Below, in pieces: positions 9,401 through 16,945 of a stretch of 64,000 nucleotides of DNA. The notes under the pieces were generated by a model, which saw nothing but the letters and a program-made list of their open reading frames with translations, had not been told where the DNA came from and made no database searches. Each line of letters starts with the position of its first letter. Within the stretch, counting starts at the first letter, position 1. Source of the DNA: CAZMXS01 sp964570325. Its GTDB lineage: Bacteria; Verrucomicrobiota; Kiritimatiellia; CAIQIC01; CAZMXS01. Location of the stretch: positions 100,526 through 164,525 of the forward strand of contig CAZMXS010000001.1 in assembly GCA_964570325.1 (NCBI GenBank), read 5' to 3'. A program made the position numbers and the translations under genes.

Positions 9401-9568
9401 GATTACCCGCGATTCCCGCTTGCACACCGCCACCTGCCGCGGGGCAACAAAACCGGCCTCCCGAACCAAACAGGCCAGTTTCCGACTTGGAGCAGGAGGA
9501 ATCAACCGTATCGGCCAAGATGGGCACGTGGGTTCAGTGGAGTGAATCTGATCTTTTTTTCTTTTCAA
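6485..9568 (-). CDS. Ser/Thr protein kinase with LRR repeats and C-type-lectin-like tail
   Basis: A 1027-residue multidomain protein. Residues about 63-370 are a Hanks-type kinase: glycine loop AQGGMGTV (71-78), Lys93 in VAIK, catalytic HRDLKPDN (Asp196), and DWG at 214-216 in place of DFG. Residues about 385-560 resemble a LamG or concanavalin-like sandwich. Ten 21-residue leucine-rich units of the D/S-L-E-P-L-R-G-M-P-L type follow. The last ~110 residues resemble a C-type lectin fold (SWMDAQRFCADLGGHLLTIHS, WFWLGLE, and a terminal FMIEWDA). I see no signal peptide or membrane helix, so the sensor parts look cytoplasmic. A paralogue with the same architecture lies at 51573-54665. The substrate and ligand are unknown. 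Confidence 0.9.
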   Translation of the reverse strand: MKRKKDQIHSTEPTCPSWPIRLIPPAPSRKLACLVREAGFVAPRQVAVCKRESRVIAVAGGGRFQLIRRIAQGGMGTVFEAWDKRCERKVAIKFLPHNPNAPEQTLARFIREARLTARLGHAHIMPLYEMGCDSQQRLFYVMKLVEGETLTAVINRLRSGDRPTIETYPLERLLHILLKVCDGVAFAHSKGIIHRDLKPDNILIGSFGEVLVTDWGLAKEWYSGVETVADAPPRFPRHLDGALSSGVLLGTPGFMAPEQIGGPPDQVGPPADIFALGVILYLLVTLRLPVEEKELPDYLRRVCSGQITPLTTRLENDYALDHCPDRQAPWPLADIAMKALAPEPANRYSSVGELQRDIEDYLNGLAWENVVVSDFGTAAALDDWVAAGGDLEMTGDELRLSHGEPQVLLLKQDVFGDARIEFTARQVGGCVNGLGVFISAIRAGHILEIPSSGYKMEYGAFDNSINLVSRADRRLWSEAAVPLAPGQTYQVTAERIGACLRMVVNGREVIRVTDPDPLHGDNRGALGFLGWGADYRFRRIRVYRRTPPWRADVLDLAERQLQNGQIEAARSLFAETLRSSLRADRKERAIRGLDRARRDEELRRQLPEWQTQLARAWPGRRIRVCLENDGLSVDISEADIADLTPLRGMPIRSLACFGNRIADLEPLRGMPLATLKCAGNPISSLEPLRGMPLQFLHCEACAIHDLEPLRGMPLHSLNLAHNMVADLDALRGMKLNFLCCFSNRVCSLEPLSGMPLNSFIFHNNPVVDLAPLRGMPLTTLNCSGCQIRSLDPLRGMKLTVLHCSENEIESLEPLRGRPLVVLTCHRNRIRDLLPLKEMRLAALSCGRNPLTSLAPFLRHPPEDFRFDCDSIPTREYQAAREKWSRDFRYQTQAREVSVLLALRARDWAKLKALSVEFNNHRYLHIPRMLSWMDAQRFCADLGGHLLTIHSLRENMFVESFFKGGCWFWLGLEVRNGQPAWVTGEPVSYTNFTGHLTCRMEGPKVFSGQWQHEVLPGAINTFMIEWDA
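7016..7645 (-). repeat. 63-bp tandem repeat array encoding LRR units
   Basis: Ten in-frame 63-bp units encode 21-residue repeats, with a partial eleventh after 7015. The recurring DNA core on the plus strand is GGCATGCCGCGCAGCGGTTC. The phase is exact across all ten units, so the array can expand or contract by whole repeats without breaking the frame. Confidence 0.9.
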
Positions 9569-9707
9569 TCACGAATCCCAAGCCAGGCGACGAGTATGGG
9601 CGCGGGGCCGAACAGGTCAAGCGATAATGCTGACACTGCAACAAGACGGATCACGCTCTTCATCGGCGCTTATCCGGATTCCCCGGCCGGACCAACTCGA
9701 GCGGCAA

Positions 9708-11081
9708 TCAGTCCGCCTCCGGCAAGCCTTCCGCCTCAAGCCGCGCGCAATACGGGATCAGGAGCACCAGGCCGGCCAGCATCCAGAACGGCTCCGCGAT
9801 ACGGACGATGATGAAGCTGTTGGTAAACAGGGCATGGGTCATCATTGCCACAATACCCGCAAAAAATCCCAAGGCCGTCCCTTTCAGGAAGCCATCCTCG
9901 GCCGGGCAGGTTGCATAGGCCTGTAACGTGCCGTTGAGCAGCCGCAGGAAAATCATCAGGAACGCCGCCAGGCCGATAATGCCGGTCTCGGCCAGCAGGC
10001 GCCAGTATTGCCCGTCAATGAAATACGTCCCGGTCACGCCGTGGCCGAAGAGCGGCTTTTTCAGCCAGGTTTGCACCGCCTCGTCATAAGAGATCACGCG
10101 CGCCGAGGCGCTGGGGTCCAGGTCCACGCCGGCCACCTGCACGTGGTACTGCGTGCCCTTCTCAAACGTGCCGGTGACCCGCCGTTCGACCTTCTCCGGG
10201 ATCGCGATCAGGCCGACACCGATGGCGGCCGCCACGCCGGCGGTGGCGATCGCGACGCCGACCCGCCGCTTGCTGATCACCATGAAGGTGACCAAGCCGG
10301 CCAGCAATGCGATATAAGAACTTCGGGAAAGGGTAAACAGGAACGGCGGGAAGGCGAACAGCGCAAGCGCCGTCAGCAAGCTGCGAACGCGCAGGCGGGG
10401 ATCGTAAAGAATGATCCCGCCCAGCACACAAAAGACCAGAACCATGTAGCCGCCGAACGTGTTGGGCTCGGTATCGAACGGAGCGGTGACCCGGATGCCC
10501 TGGACAATTTGCAGATAACCGTAGGCGGCGGCGCACAAGAAGACCGCAATCGTGGTCCCGACCAGCCGGCGAATCATCTGCGTGCTGCGCACATGGGCCA
10601 GGATCATCAAGAACAAGAAGAAGTATTCAAAGTATTTTGCGTTGTGGAACAGGCCGACATCCAGTTTCACGGTCCGATCCAGCACCCCCAGGAGCGTCGC
10701 GATGACGGAAACGGCCATGTAGATGCCGATCGCGCCCAGCACGGGCGTGCGCACGATCCCGAAACGGCTGCGCAGATAGGCGGAACGTAAGATCCAGCCC
10801 AGGCCCACGGCCACGAGCACGACGTCCTCGAGCCGGATCACCACACCGGCGGCGCCCTCGCCGGTGCCCTTGCCGGTGGCCAGGCCGGAGCCGATTTCCG
10901 GACTGAAGAGCGTCGCGATGATCACGATATAGAGCGCCTCGGTGCCGCGCAGGAAAGCAACGCCCAGCATGAAGGCAAAGAACAGAATCCCCGCGAGGAA
11001 CGGCAGGTCTACACGCGACACGTACTGGCTGAGCGCAACCGCCGCGAGGACCGCCAGCAGGATTATGAGAATGAAACGCAT
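9708..11081 (-). CDS. O-antigen ligase/polymerase-like membrane protein (Wzy_C-type)
   Basis: A 457-residue polytopic membrane protein with about 10-12 hydrophobic segments starting at residue 2. A long loop between late helices (about residues 300-345) carries the pattern of O-antigen ligases and exopolysaccharide polymerases, including LKKPLFGHGVTGTYFIDGQYWRLLAETG. Such proteins join polysaccharide repeat units at the outer face of the inner membrane. The gene lies downstream of the Wzz-BY-kinase and Wza-like genes in the same direction, so polymerisation of an exopolysaccharide is the likeliest role. Ligase and polymerase cannot be separated from sequence alone. The gap to the preceding gene (11082-11172) holds a heptamer repeat tract. 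Confidence 0.82.
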   Translation of the reverse strand: MRFILIILLAVLAAVALSQYVSRVDLPFLAGILFFAFMLGVAFLRGTEALYIVIIATLFSPEIGSGLATGKGTGEGAAGVVIRLEDVVLVAVGLGWILRSAYLRSRFGIVRTPVLGAIGIYMAVSVIATLLGVLDRTVKLDVGLFHNAKYFEYFFLFLMILAHVRSTQMIRRLVGTTIAVFLCAAAYGYLQIVQGIRVTAPFDTEPNTFGGYMVLVFCVLGGIILYDPRLRVRSLLTALALFAFPPFLFTLSRSSYIALLAGLVTFMVISKRRVGVAIATAGVAAAIGVGLIAIPEKVERRVTGTFEKGTQYHVQVAGVDLDPSASARVISYDEAVQTWLKKPLFGHGVTGTYFIDGQYWRLLAETGIIGLAAFLMIFLRLLNGTLQAYATCPAEDGFLKGTALGFFAGIVAMMTHALFTNSFIIVRIAEPFWMLAGLVLLIPYCARLEAEGLPEAD

Positions 11082-11106
11082 GGATTTGCCGCCCGCCCCC
11101 TAATCC

Positions 11107-11162
11107 CTGACTCCTGACAACTGATAACTGGCTGCCGATCAGTGCCCACTGATTACCGCCCA
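11107..11162. repeat. Degenerate tandem heptamer tract (8 units)
   Basis: Eight consecutive 7-base units of a loose C-T/C-G-A-x-x-x form, for example CTGACAA and CTGATAA, fill most of the 91-bp gap upstream of the O-antigen ligase-like gene. Similar period-7 tracts with other core words occur in several other gaps of this window. Confidence 0.65.
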
Positions 11163-11172
11163 TCGGCCCCGG

Positions 11173-13131
11173 TCATTTCCGTCCCGGCCGGCCGTAGTAG
11201 CCGCGGTAATGCTGCAGGTTGGCGTCTTCCGCCCAGGAGGAACGGATATCGTTGAGCACGATCCCCATGACGTTCGCGCCGCTCGTATGCAAGAGGCTGA
11301 GCGCGCGGCGCATGGATTCGCGGGCCGCCACGCCGACCTGGTACACAACGATCACGGCATCCACGACCTTTGAGATGATGACGCTATCCGGCACCGGGAG
11401 CAACGGCGGAGCATCAATCAGGATCACGTCGAACTGCTCCTTCCATTCCTTGAGCAGGGCCTCGAACTCCGGCAGGGAAAGCCATTCGGCCGGCTGGTTC
11501 GTGCGCCCGCCGGTGCTGATGAAAAACAGGTTGTCCATGCCCGGGGCGGAGGCCAGCCCCTCGCCCGCCCGCTCGCCCAGCGCGACATCGCGAAAATCCT
11601 TGAGCGCCTCGCGCCAGGTGATTTCGCCGGCGAGGATGTTGGCCAGGCCCCGCTCGCGTTCGAGGCCGAAGATCCGGTCCATTTTCGGGCGGCGCATGTT
11701 GGCGCCAACCAGCAACGTCTTCTTGCCCGCCTGCGCGAAGACCACGGCGGTGTTGGTAATCGTCGTGCTCTTACCCTCGCCCGGTCCGGCGCTGGTCACC
11801 AGGAACGTCTTCGCGCCCGACTTGTTCATCGCCAGCAGCAGATTGGTCCGGAGCATCCGGTAGGCCTCGGTCGCCGGCGCGCGCGGGCCGAACGGCACGA
11901 TCAGCTCGGGCAGACGCTGGCCGGCCCGGCGGGAGCGGCGGGCAAACAGCCCGAAGAGCGCCTTCCAGACCATCGCCATCGTGGTGACGATTCGCGAATA
12001 GCGGATCCGGTCCACCCAGCCTTCGGGATGCAGGGGCACATCAATCGCGTCCGGCGAGAAATGCGGCACTACGGTCAAAACCGGCAGGCCGAACGCGGCC
12101 TCAATATCCATCAGCGTGCGCAGGGAAGTGTCCAGGCTGTCGGCGACGAACGCCAGGACCAGGCCCAGCATCAAGCCCAGCAGGGCGCCGGCCAGCAGCG
12201 TGCGGGTGCGCGATTGCTGAATGGGGCGGCCATCGGCGCCGGGTTCAATCACCTGCACCGTCTCGCTGCGTTTCTGCGCGGCGATCTTGGCCTCCTCCAG
12301 CCGCCGGGTGAAGAACAGCCCCATCTCCTCGGAAATGGCCTTGTAGTTCTCGTAATCCTTGAGCGATGTCTGGCGCGCGAGCTCCGATTCCATGATCCGG
12401 TCAATCCGCCCGCTGATCTCGGCCATCTGGGCCTTGATACTCTTGATTTCCGGATATTCCTCGGTGTAGTTGCCGGTCGCGCGCAGATCCTGAAGGCGTA
12501 TTTCGAGGGCAATCAGCCGCTCCTTGAGCAAAGTCATCTCGCCGGCCGAGTCGCCGGTGATCATACGCGCGCCATACTTCTTCCAGAGCGCCTCTTCCTG
12601 CTCCTTCAATCCGTTCATCAGCGTGTCGCGCGAATTCTTGATGGTGTCGTACACCTCCTGCGCGTTCTCGGTCAGCGACTGGTCGTGGTGGCGGATGAAA
12701 GCGGCCACCACCGCCTGGACGCGCTGGAGGGCGGCCGCCGGCGAATTTCCGACCGCGAAAATGTCAATCAGGTCGGTGTGCTCGACCTTGGTGGCGCGAA
12801 CGGATGCCTGCAGGTTCGCGACCTCGGCGGGCGTCGCCGCCGACGGGTTCCGCAGCGCGGCCGCGGCATTGCTGATAACCACATAGCTGGTGATCTCGTA
12901 CAAGTAATTCTCGATCGGGTCGCCGCTGGAGACCAGCAACTCATCAAACAGCCCGGCGACGGTGACGAGACGCTGGATCTTGATGCGCGTCCGGCTCTCG
13001 AAAACCGGCTGTTCCCGGCCCGAGTAGTAATGCGTGAAGCCCAGCGTGATCAGGGTCGTCAGGATGACGTACCACTTGTGCCGAAGCACCACCCGCAAAT
13101 AGTCGCTCAACACCAATTCGTCGCGCGCCAT
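11173..13131 (-). CDS. Wzz-domain polysaccharide co-polymerase with BY-type tyrosine kinase
   Basis: A 652-residue inner-membrane protein that controls polysaccharide chain length and export. I start at 13131 (MARDELVLSDYL) because GGAAAGG lies just upstream; the longer frame from 13218 would overlap the previous gene. Residues about 1-60 hold the first membrane helix (VILTTLITLGFTHYY), then a long coiled-coil periplasmic Wzz region, a second helix near residue 320 (LLAGALLGLMLGLVLAFV), and a cytoplasmic kinase. Walker A is GPGEGKST, Walker A' lies in TLLVGANMRRPK, and Walker B is VILIDAPP. The C-terminus has a tyrosine group (HYRGYYGR) for autophosphorylation. It sits between the Wza-like and Wzy-like genes. 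Confidence 0.93.
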   Translation of the reverse strand: MARDELVLSDYLRVVLRHKWYVILTTLITLGFTHYYSGREQPVFESRTRIKIQRLVTVAGLFDELLVSSGDPIENYLYEITSYVVISNAAAALRNPSAATPAEVANLQASVRATKVEHTDLIDIFAVGNSPAAALQRVQAVVAAFIRHHDQSLTENAQEVYDTIKNSRDTLMNGLKEQEEALWKKYGARMITGDSAGEMTLLKERLIALEIRLQDLRATGNYTEEYPEIKSIKAQMAEISGRIDRIMESELARQTSLKDYENYKAISEEMGLFFTRRLEEAKIAAQKRSETVQVIEPGADGRPIQQSRTRTLLAGALLGLMLGLVLAFVADSLDTSLRTLMDIEAAFGLPVLTVVPHFSPDAIDVPLHPEGWVDRIRYSRIVTTMAMVWKALFGLFARRSRRAGQRLPELIVPFGPRAPATEAYRMLRTNLLLAMNKSGAKTFLVTSAGPGEGKSTTITNTAVVFAQAGKKTLLVGANMRRPKMDRIFGLERERGLANILAGEITWREALKDFRDVALGERAGEGLASAPGMDNLFFISTGGRTNQPAEWLSLPEFEALLKEWKEQFDVILIDAPPLLPVPDSVIISKVVDAVIVVYQVGVAARESMRRALSLLHTSGANVMGIVLNDIRSSWAEDANLQHYRGYYGRPGRK

Positions 13132-13174
13132 GTCAACCTTTCCAAACCGCGCCGGCGTCCGCCACCGGGCTTGT

Positions 13175-14002
13175 TCAATCGCTGCGCCCCGACAGCCGGT
13201 CGTACACCCAGATGCCATCGCGGATTGACACCACTGGAGTCAGCAGCGTCGTGATGAAATCAGCAAGAGAGTAAACCAACCGGGTATCCACAAACAGGGC
13301 ATCCCGCGGCTCGAGCAGCAAATTTTTGCTCATGTCCCGGCCGGTAAAAATGTCCATCATCTGGATCCGCAACACCTGGGGCTGCCCGCTGTCGCCGCGC
13401 ACAAGGAACACATTGGGCTGCGCGCCACGCGCCAGCCCGCCGGCCAGGGTGACGGCATCGCGCACGCGCATCCCGCCGGAGAGCGGGAACAGCCCCGGAT
13501 TGGATACGCGGCCCATAACCAGCACATGCTTGCCGAGTTCGACGGAGGCCTGCCCCGCAAAGCCCTCAACCCGCGCGCGCTCCAGGTTAATCACCACGCT
13601 GGCCTCGCTGAGAATCTTGGACAAGGCGGCCTGTAATTCTGCAGTCAACTGCGGAGGGGTTTTATTCACGATTGCCCAATTGCCGAGGTTGGGCAGGAAA
13701 ATCGAGCCTGACTCTGGAATGGTGGTCTTGAATGGATAACCGGACAACTGGCTCATCCGGTCGCGCAACCAGACTTCAATCGTGATCTTGTCGCCGGCAT
13801 GAATCGCCAGATCCTGCCCCGGCGTAACCGGGACGCCGCCTTCCGGCGCCGACTCCTTCAGGATCGTCTGCCCCTGCTGCGCGATCAACTCCGCATCGGC
13901 GGCGCGATCGGCGGGCGCAACGGCTTTCGGCTTCGGCGCGGCGCAACCGACCGCCAGGCACAGCACCCCCAACCATCCCGCGTATGTCCGAAAGTGCTTC
14001 AT
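13175..14002 (-). CDS. Wza-like polysaccharide export lipoprotein (SLBB domain)
   Basis: A 275-residue outer-membrane export protein. The N-terminus is a lipoprotein signal with lipobox LAVGC (Cys20). A poly-export domain follows (GDKITIEVWLRDRMSQLSGYPFKTTIPESGSIFLPNLG), then an SLBB region (GQASVELGKHVLVMGRVSNPGLFPLSGGMRVRDAVTLAGG). Proteins of this type form the exit channel for exopolysaccharide and work with a Wzz-BY-kinase, which here starts 43 bases downstream. The usual family length is 180-380 residues, so it looks intact. Confidence 0.93.
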   Translation of the reverse strand: MKHFRTYAGWLGVLCLAVGCAAPKPKAVAPADRAADAELIAQQGQTILKESAPEGGVPVTPGQDLAIHAGDKITIEVWLRDRMSQLSGYPFKTTIPESGSIFLPNLGNWAIVNKTPPQLTAELQAALSKILSEASVVINLERARVEGFAGQASVELGKHVLVMGRVSNPGLFPLSGGMRVRDAVTLAGGLARGAQPNVFLVRGDSGQPQVLRIQMMDIFTGRDMSKNLLLEPRDALFVDTRLVYSLADFITTLLTPVVSIRDGIWVYDRLSGRSD

Positions 14003-14031
14003 GGAATCCGTATTGATTGGAACCGCCCGCG

Positions 14032-15156
14032 TCAGGAAACCTTCCGGACCACGGACAGCACCACTTCCTCCTTCAAATCAATCAGTTTGGCGATGTCCGG
14101 GTGATTGCCCGAACCATCCACCACCACCTTCAGCACCGGCCGCAACGGCAGACCCGCGTTTTGCTGAACCACCTCGCAAATCGCGTGGTTGTTCAGCTCA
14201 ACAATCGTACCCACCGGATAGAAACCGCTGAACGAGATGACCCGCTTGAGCAGGTCATAGTCAAACGCCTTCCGGTACTCCGCGAGGATGTCAAGCAGGT
14301 CGCGTGCCTTCTCCCGGCCGGCATCCGCCTTGGATCGGGGGGATTCGAGAAACAGCGAAACCGCCAGCAGGTTGGCCACCCCCAGCAACTGGCTCCAGCG
14401 CGGGAACTGCTTGCCGGCGATCGCGCCGGGAAACCCCTTGCCGTCCAACCGCTCGTGATGCTGGGCGATCATCTCAACCACCGGCGCCGGGGCGCCGATC
14501 TTGCGGGCGAGCTCGACCCCCTTCATAATATGCTCCGCCAGCGCCGGATTGGCCTCATCGCGCACCCGGGCCAAGCCATCCTTCATCAACATGAAACCCA
14601 TATCGTGCAGCAGGCCGGCCGCCCCGAGATCATGCACGGGGAATGGCAACCCTCGCTCGTCGGCCGCCAAGTCCATCGCCAGCAAAGCCGTATTGATGCT
14701 GTGCGCCACCAGGTACTGCAAAGGGTCATCCTCCATTGTACCGGGCCTGATCTCGAAGTTGATCACCGCGGCCGAGGTCAGTTGCTGGGCATCGCCGGCA
14801 ATATGCTTGGCCATCTCCCACAATCCATATTGGTCAGCCGACGGATCGCGGATCTTGTTGAAAAGGAAGGTCAGCTTGGCCTTCACCTGCTCGGGGGTGA
14901 TCGCCACCTCGGGCGGCAGCTCAATCCCCAACTCCAACGCCGCCTTGTAAATCGCGGACATCCGCTCGCCTTTGTCGGGCGTCACATCCGACACCCAGTT
15001 TTTGGGAGCAGCGGCCTCCGGCGTGGACGCAGGGGGCGCCTCAACAGGCGAGGCGACCCCCGGTGTGGAGCCGGTGGCAGTCGGCGGCGGCACCGAAGCG
15101 CCGTTGCGGCCCTTCCCCGATGTTCCCGCATCCTTGATCCAATCGCTCAACCTCAT
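14032..15156 (-). CDS. HD-GYP-like domain protein with variant HDxGF motif
   Basis: A 374-residue protein. The start at 15156 (MRLSDWIKDAG) is chosen for the GGGAGG about 9 bases upstream; the ATG at 15177 has none. Residues 15-60 are a low-complexity Pro/Ala/Thr linker. The HD-GYP core follows: His in LQYLVAHSINTALLA, AGLLHDMGF, and IAQHHERLDGKGFPGAI. Canonical c-di-GMP phosphodiesterases have HDxGK; here Lys is Phe, as in the second HD-GYP protein of this window at 55317-56171. A C-terminal beta domain (YPVGTIVELNNHAICEVVQQN) is common in this group. Its place between polysaccharide export and receiver genes suggests control of polysaccharide output. Activity is uncertain because of the changed residue. 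Confidence 0.85.
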   Translation of the reverse strand: MRLSDWIKDAGTSGKGRNGASVPPPTATGSTPGVASPVEAPPASTPEAAAPKNWVSDVTPDKGERMSAIYKAALELGIELPPEVAITPEQVKAKLTFLFNKIRDPSADQYGLWEMAKHIAGDAQQLTSAAVINFEIRPGTMEDDPLQYLVAHSINTALLAMDLAADERGLPFPVHDLGAAGLLHDMGFMLMKDGLARVRDEANPALAEHIMKGVELARKIGAPAPVVEMIAQHHERLDGKGFPGAIAGKQFPRWSQLLGVANLLAVSLFLESPRSKADAGREKARDLLDILAEYRKAFDYDLLKRVISFSGFYPVGTIVELNNHAICEVVQQNAGLPLRPVLKVVVDGSGNHPDIAKLIDLKEEVVLSVVRKVS

Positions 15157-15211
15157 AGGAGACGACCTCCCACACATGCTATCTGGAAATGAAATAGGCG
15201 GGGGCTCATGG

Positions 15212-15583
15212 TCAGGCTGACAGTAACCGCTGAATGCTCGCCGTGCTGAAATCCGCCTTGTTCAGAATGGACTTGGCGCGCTGCAGCAGTTTGAGCTCCT
15301 CATCCTCCGAAAGCTTGGCGCCGGTAATAATCACGACATCGGCCTTGGCGTGCAGCGGATAATTGCGGATCATATCCAGCAAATCCCACCCGGTGATGTC
15401 GGCCATGACCAGGTCCACCAACAAGACATCAAACGGCTCCTGGGCCTCCTTCAGTTTGGCAATCGCTTCCTGTCCGCTGCGGGCAAACACCGGGATACTG
15501 CCGAACCGTTCCACGATCCGGCTGATGACGGTGCCCACCATCGGCTCGTCGTCAACAATCAGAACTCTTTTTTTCTGTGCCAT
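15212..15583 (-). CDS. CheY-like single-domain response regulator
   Basis: A 123-residue stand-alone receiver with all expected residues: acidic pair Asp11-Asp12, phospho-acceptor Asp57 (LLVDLVM), Thr87 and Lys109. It has no output domain, so it acts by protein contact. It lies 55 bases upstream of the HD-GYP gene in the same operon, which makes that protein a natural partner. No histidine kinase is adjacent. Confidence 0.9.
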   Translation of the reverse strand: MAQKKRVLIVDDEPMVGTVISRIVERFGSIPVFARSGQEAIAKLKEAQEPFDVLLVDLVMADITGWDLLDMIRNYPLHAKADVVIITGAKLSEDEELKLLQRAKSILNKADFSTASIQRLLSA

Positions 15584-15771
15584 GGGTCACGCTCAAACCA
15601 TTTACAATTTGCGATTTGCATTCTGCGATCGAATGTCATAGCCAAACGTCAATTGCCAAATAGGGGGCAAAATTCCAAGATATTTTCAGCATCCGTCTTT
15701 TCCAAGCGAACCTGCGTCATTCGCGCGGCTCCGCGGAGACGCGCCGGTTCGCCTTGGAAAGCACAGGTTCC

Positions 15772-15799
15772 GTTTCCAGTTTCAGGTTTCAACTTTCAC
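15772..15799. repeat. Degenerate tandem heptamer tract (4 units)
   Basis: Four 7-base units of G-T-T-T-C-x-x form (for example GTTTCAG) lie in the 242-bp gap between the receiver and the AAA ATPase gene. A second short run of ATTTGCx units is at about 15607-15627 in the same gap. I see nothing else in the gap. Confidence 0.6.
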
Positions 15800-15825
15800 C
15801 ATGCCGCCTTCGCTTATCCTCTCGC

Positions 15826-16626
15826 TCATAACATCCGTTCGGCCATGGCCTCGGCGACGTCATTGGCGCTGATGACTGCCTGGGTTTTCAAATAACCGGC
15901 CAACAGGCACAAGTCCGCGATGGCGTTAATTTCCCGCGGATTACCCTTGCTCAACCGCGCCACCTCCACCACGGCGCCGGGTTCAAAAATATCAATGCGG
16001 CCGCCGGCCTTCTCCAGCCGGAAGCGCATGTAGTCCTGCACCTCGTCCACCGCCAGCGGCGGCACATGGAAGCGAAAACCAATACGCTGAACCATTTGTG
16101 GAATCGCGCGCAGGCGCTCGTTCACTTCGGTCTGCCCGCTTAAAATCAAGGTCATCAGGTAATGGCCCTGCGGATGAAAATTAAGCAGCAGCCGCAATTC
16201 CTCCAGCACGGACGCATCCGGGATCAACTGGGCCTCGTCCACCAACATGGCCACATGCCGTCCGGAAGCGGCGTGGCGCTGAATGGCGTTCTGGAAGGCG
16301 TGCAGGACATCGTACTTCGAGCGCGAGTTGATCTCGTCGCCGAGTTGGAAGGACAGCTCCCGGATCAAATCTATGGCATCCATTCGCGGGTTGGTGACGC
16401 TGACCACCTTGTAGCTGGCGGGCGGCAGGCGGCTGAGCGCGGTTTGGCACAGCAAAGTCTTGCCGGAACCATAATCGCCGGTTAACAGGGTGATCGCCTT
16501 GCGGGTTTCGATCGCCATCAACAGGCGCGCGATGCCTTCGCGGTGTCCACGCGACTCGTAGAAGAAGCGAACATCCGGGGCGTTCTCAAACGGCAACTCG
16601 GAAAAATTCCAATACGCGTTGTACAT
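15826..16626 (-). CDS. ExeA/GspA-like AAA ATPase
   Basis: A 266-residue ATPase. The N-terminal YWNFSELPFENAPDVRFFYESRGHREGIARL is the hallmark of the ExeA/GspA/MshM family. Walker A is GDYGSGKT (about residues 50-57), Walker B is VAMLVDEAQ, and the sensor is LILSGQ. A C-terminal helical domain includes SKGNPREINAIADLCLLAGY. In type II secretion ExeA helps insert the secretin; a close relative accompanies exosortase/exopolysaccharide loci in many Gram-negatives. Here it is the first gene of the minus-strand polysaccharide operon, which favours the exopolysaccharide role. No peptidoglycan-binding tail is present, so it resembles the short exopolysaccharide-associated type. Confidence 0.87.
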   Translation of the reverse strand: MYNAYWNFSELPFENAPDVRFFYESRGHREGIARLLMAIETRKAITLLTGDYGSGKTLLCQTALSRLPPASYKVVSVTNPRMDAIDLIRELSFQLGDEINSRSKYDVLHAFQNAIQRHAASGRHVAMLVDEAQLIPDASVLEELRLLLNFHPQGHYLMTLILSGQTEVNERLRAIPQMVQRIGFRFHVPPLAVDEVQDYMRFRLEKAGGRIDIFEPGAVVEVARLSKGNPREINAIADLCLLAGYLKTQAVISANDVAEAMAERML

Positions 16627-16746
16627 AATAGACGCTCAATACTTGCCAGCGCCCCGCCGCAAACCGTGATCCTTGCCGCAAAGCCAGCCGTCACAATGGC
16701 TCAACCGGTTCCAGCCGTCACCCCAATTTACAACCTCACACCGCAT

Positions 16747-16775
16747 ATAATACGTTGATGGTTGATTTTTTTCAA
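16747..16775 (-). promoter_or_regulatory. Predicted sigma70-type promoter for the polysaccharide operon
   Basis: On the minus strand TTGAAA (16770-16775) and TATTAT (16747-16752) are spaced by 17 bases. Transcription would begin near 16740 and leave a leader of about 113 nt before the AAA ATPase start. The leader contains an 11-base direct repeat (GTGACGGCTGG, at 16711-16721 and 16684-16694 on the reverse strand). Confidence 0.55.
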
Positions 16776-16831
16776 ACGCTTTACACAACGAATTTTTTAT
16801 CATTCCAGCCCCGCCCAATATGGGGCATGCC

Positions 16832-16861
16832 TTGACACATCCTATTGAGCAGGGGTATCTG
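16832..16861 (+). promoter_or_regulatory. Predicted sigma70-type promoter for the giant C25 peptidase gene
   Basis: TTGACA (16832-16837) and TATCTG (16856-16861) are spaced by 18 bases, about 85 bases before the chosen start at 16946. Between them and the gene are two ACGTCA copies (around 16883-16899) that could bind a regulator. Confidence 0.5.
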
Positions 16862-16945
16862 TTATTAAAATAATGGCCTGACATACGTCACGCCGGACGT
16901 CAAGGTATTTATATGTTTCAGCCTTGGCTCCCGGGAGGGTTTGTT

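Noticed and set aside
12028..13254. 408-codon plus-strand frame opposite the Wzz-kinase
   Set aside because: Antisense shadow of a gene with clear Walker motifs; Gln/Arg/His-rich product with no domain.
16650..16725. A c-di-GMP (GEMM-I) riboswitch suggested by CGCAAAGCC on the plus strand
   Set aside because: The first stem does not pair (CC faces CC where CC should face GG), and the plus-strand promoter-like site lies downstream, so this DNA would not be in the leader of the giant gene.
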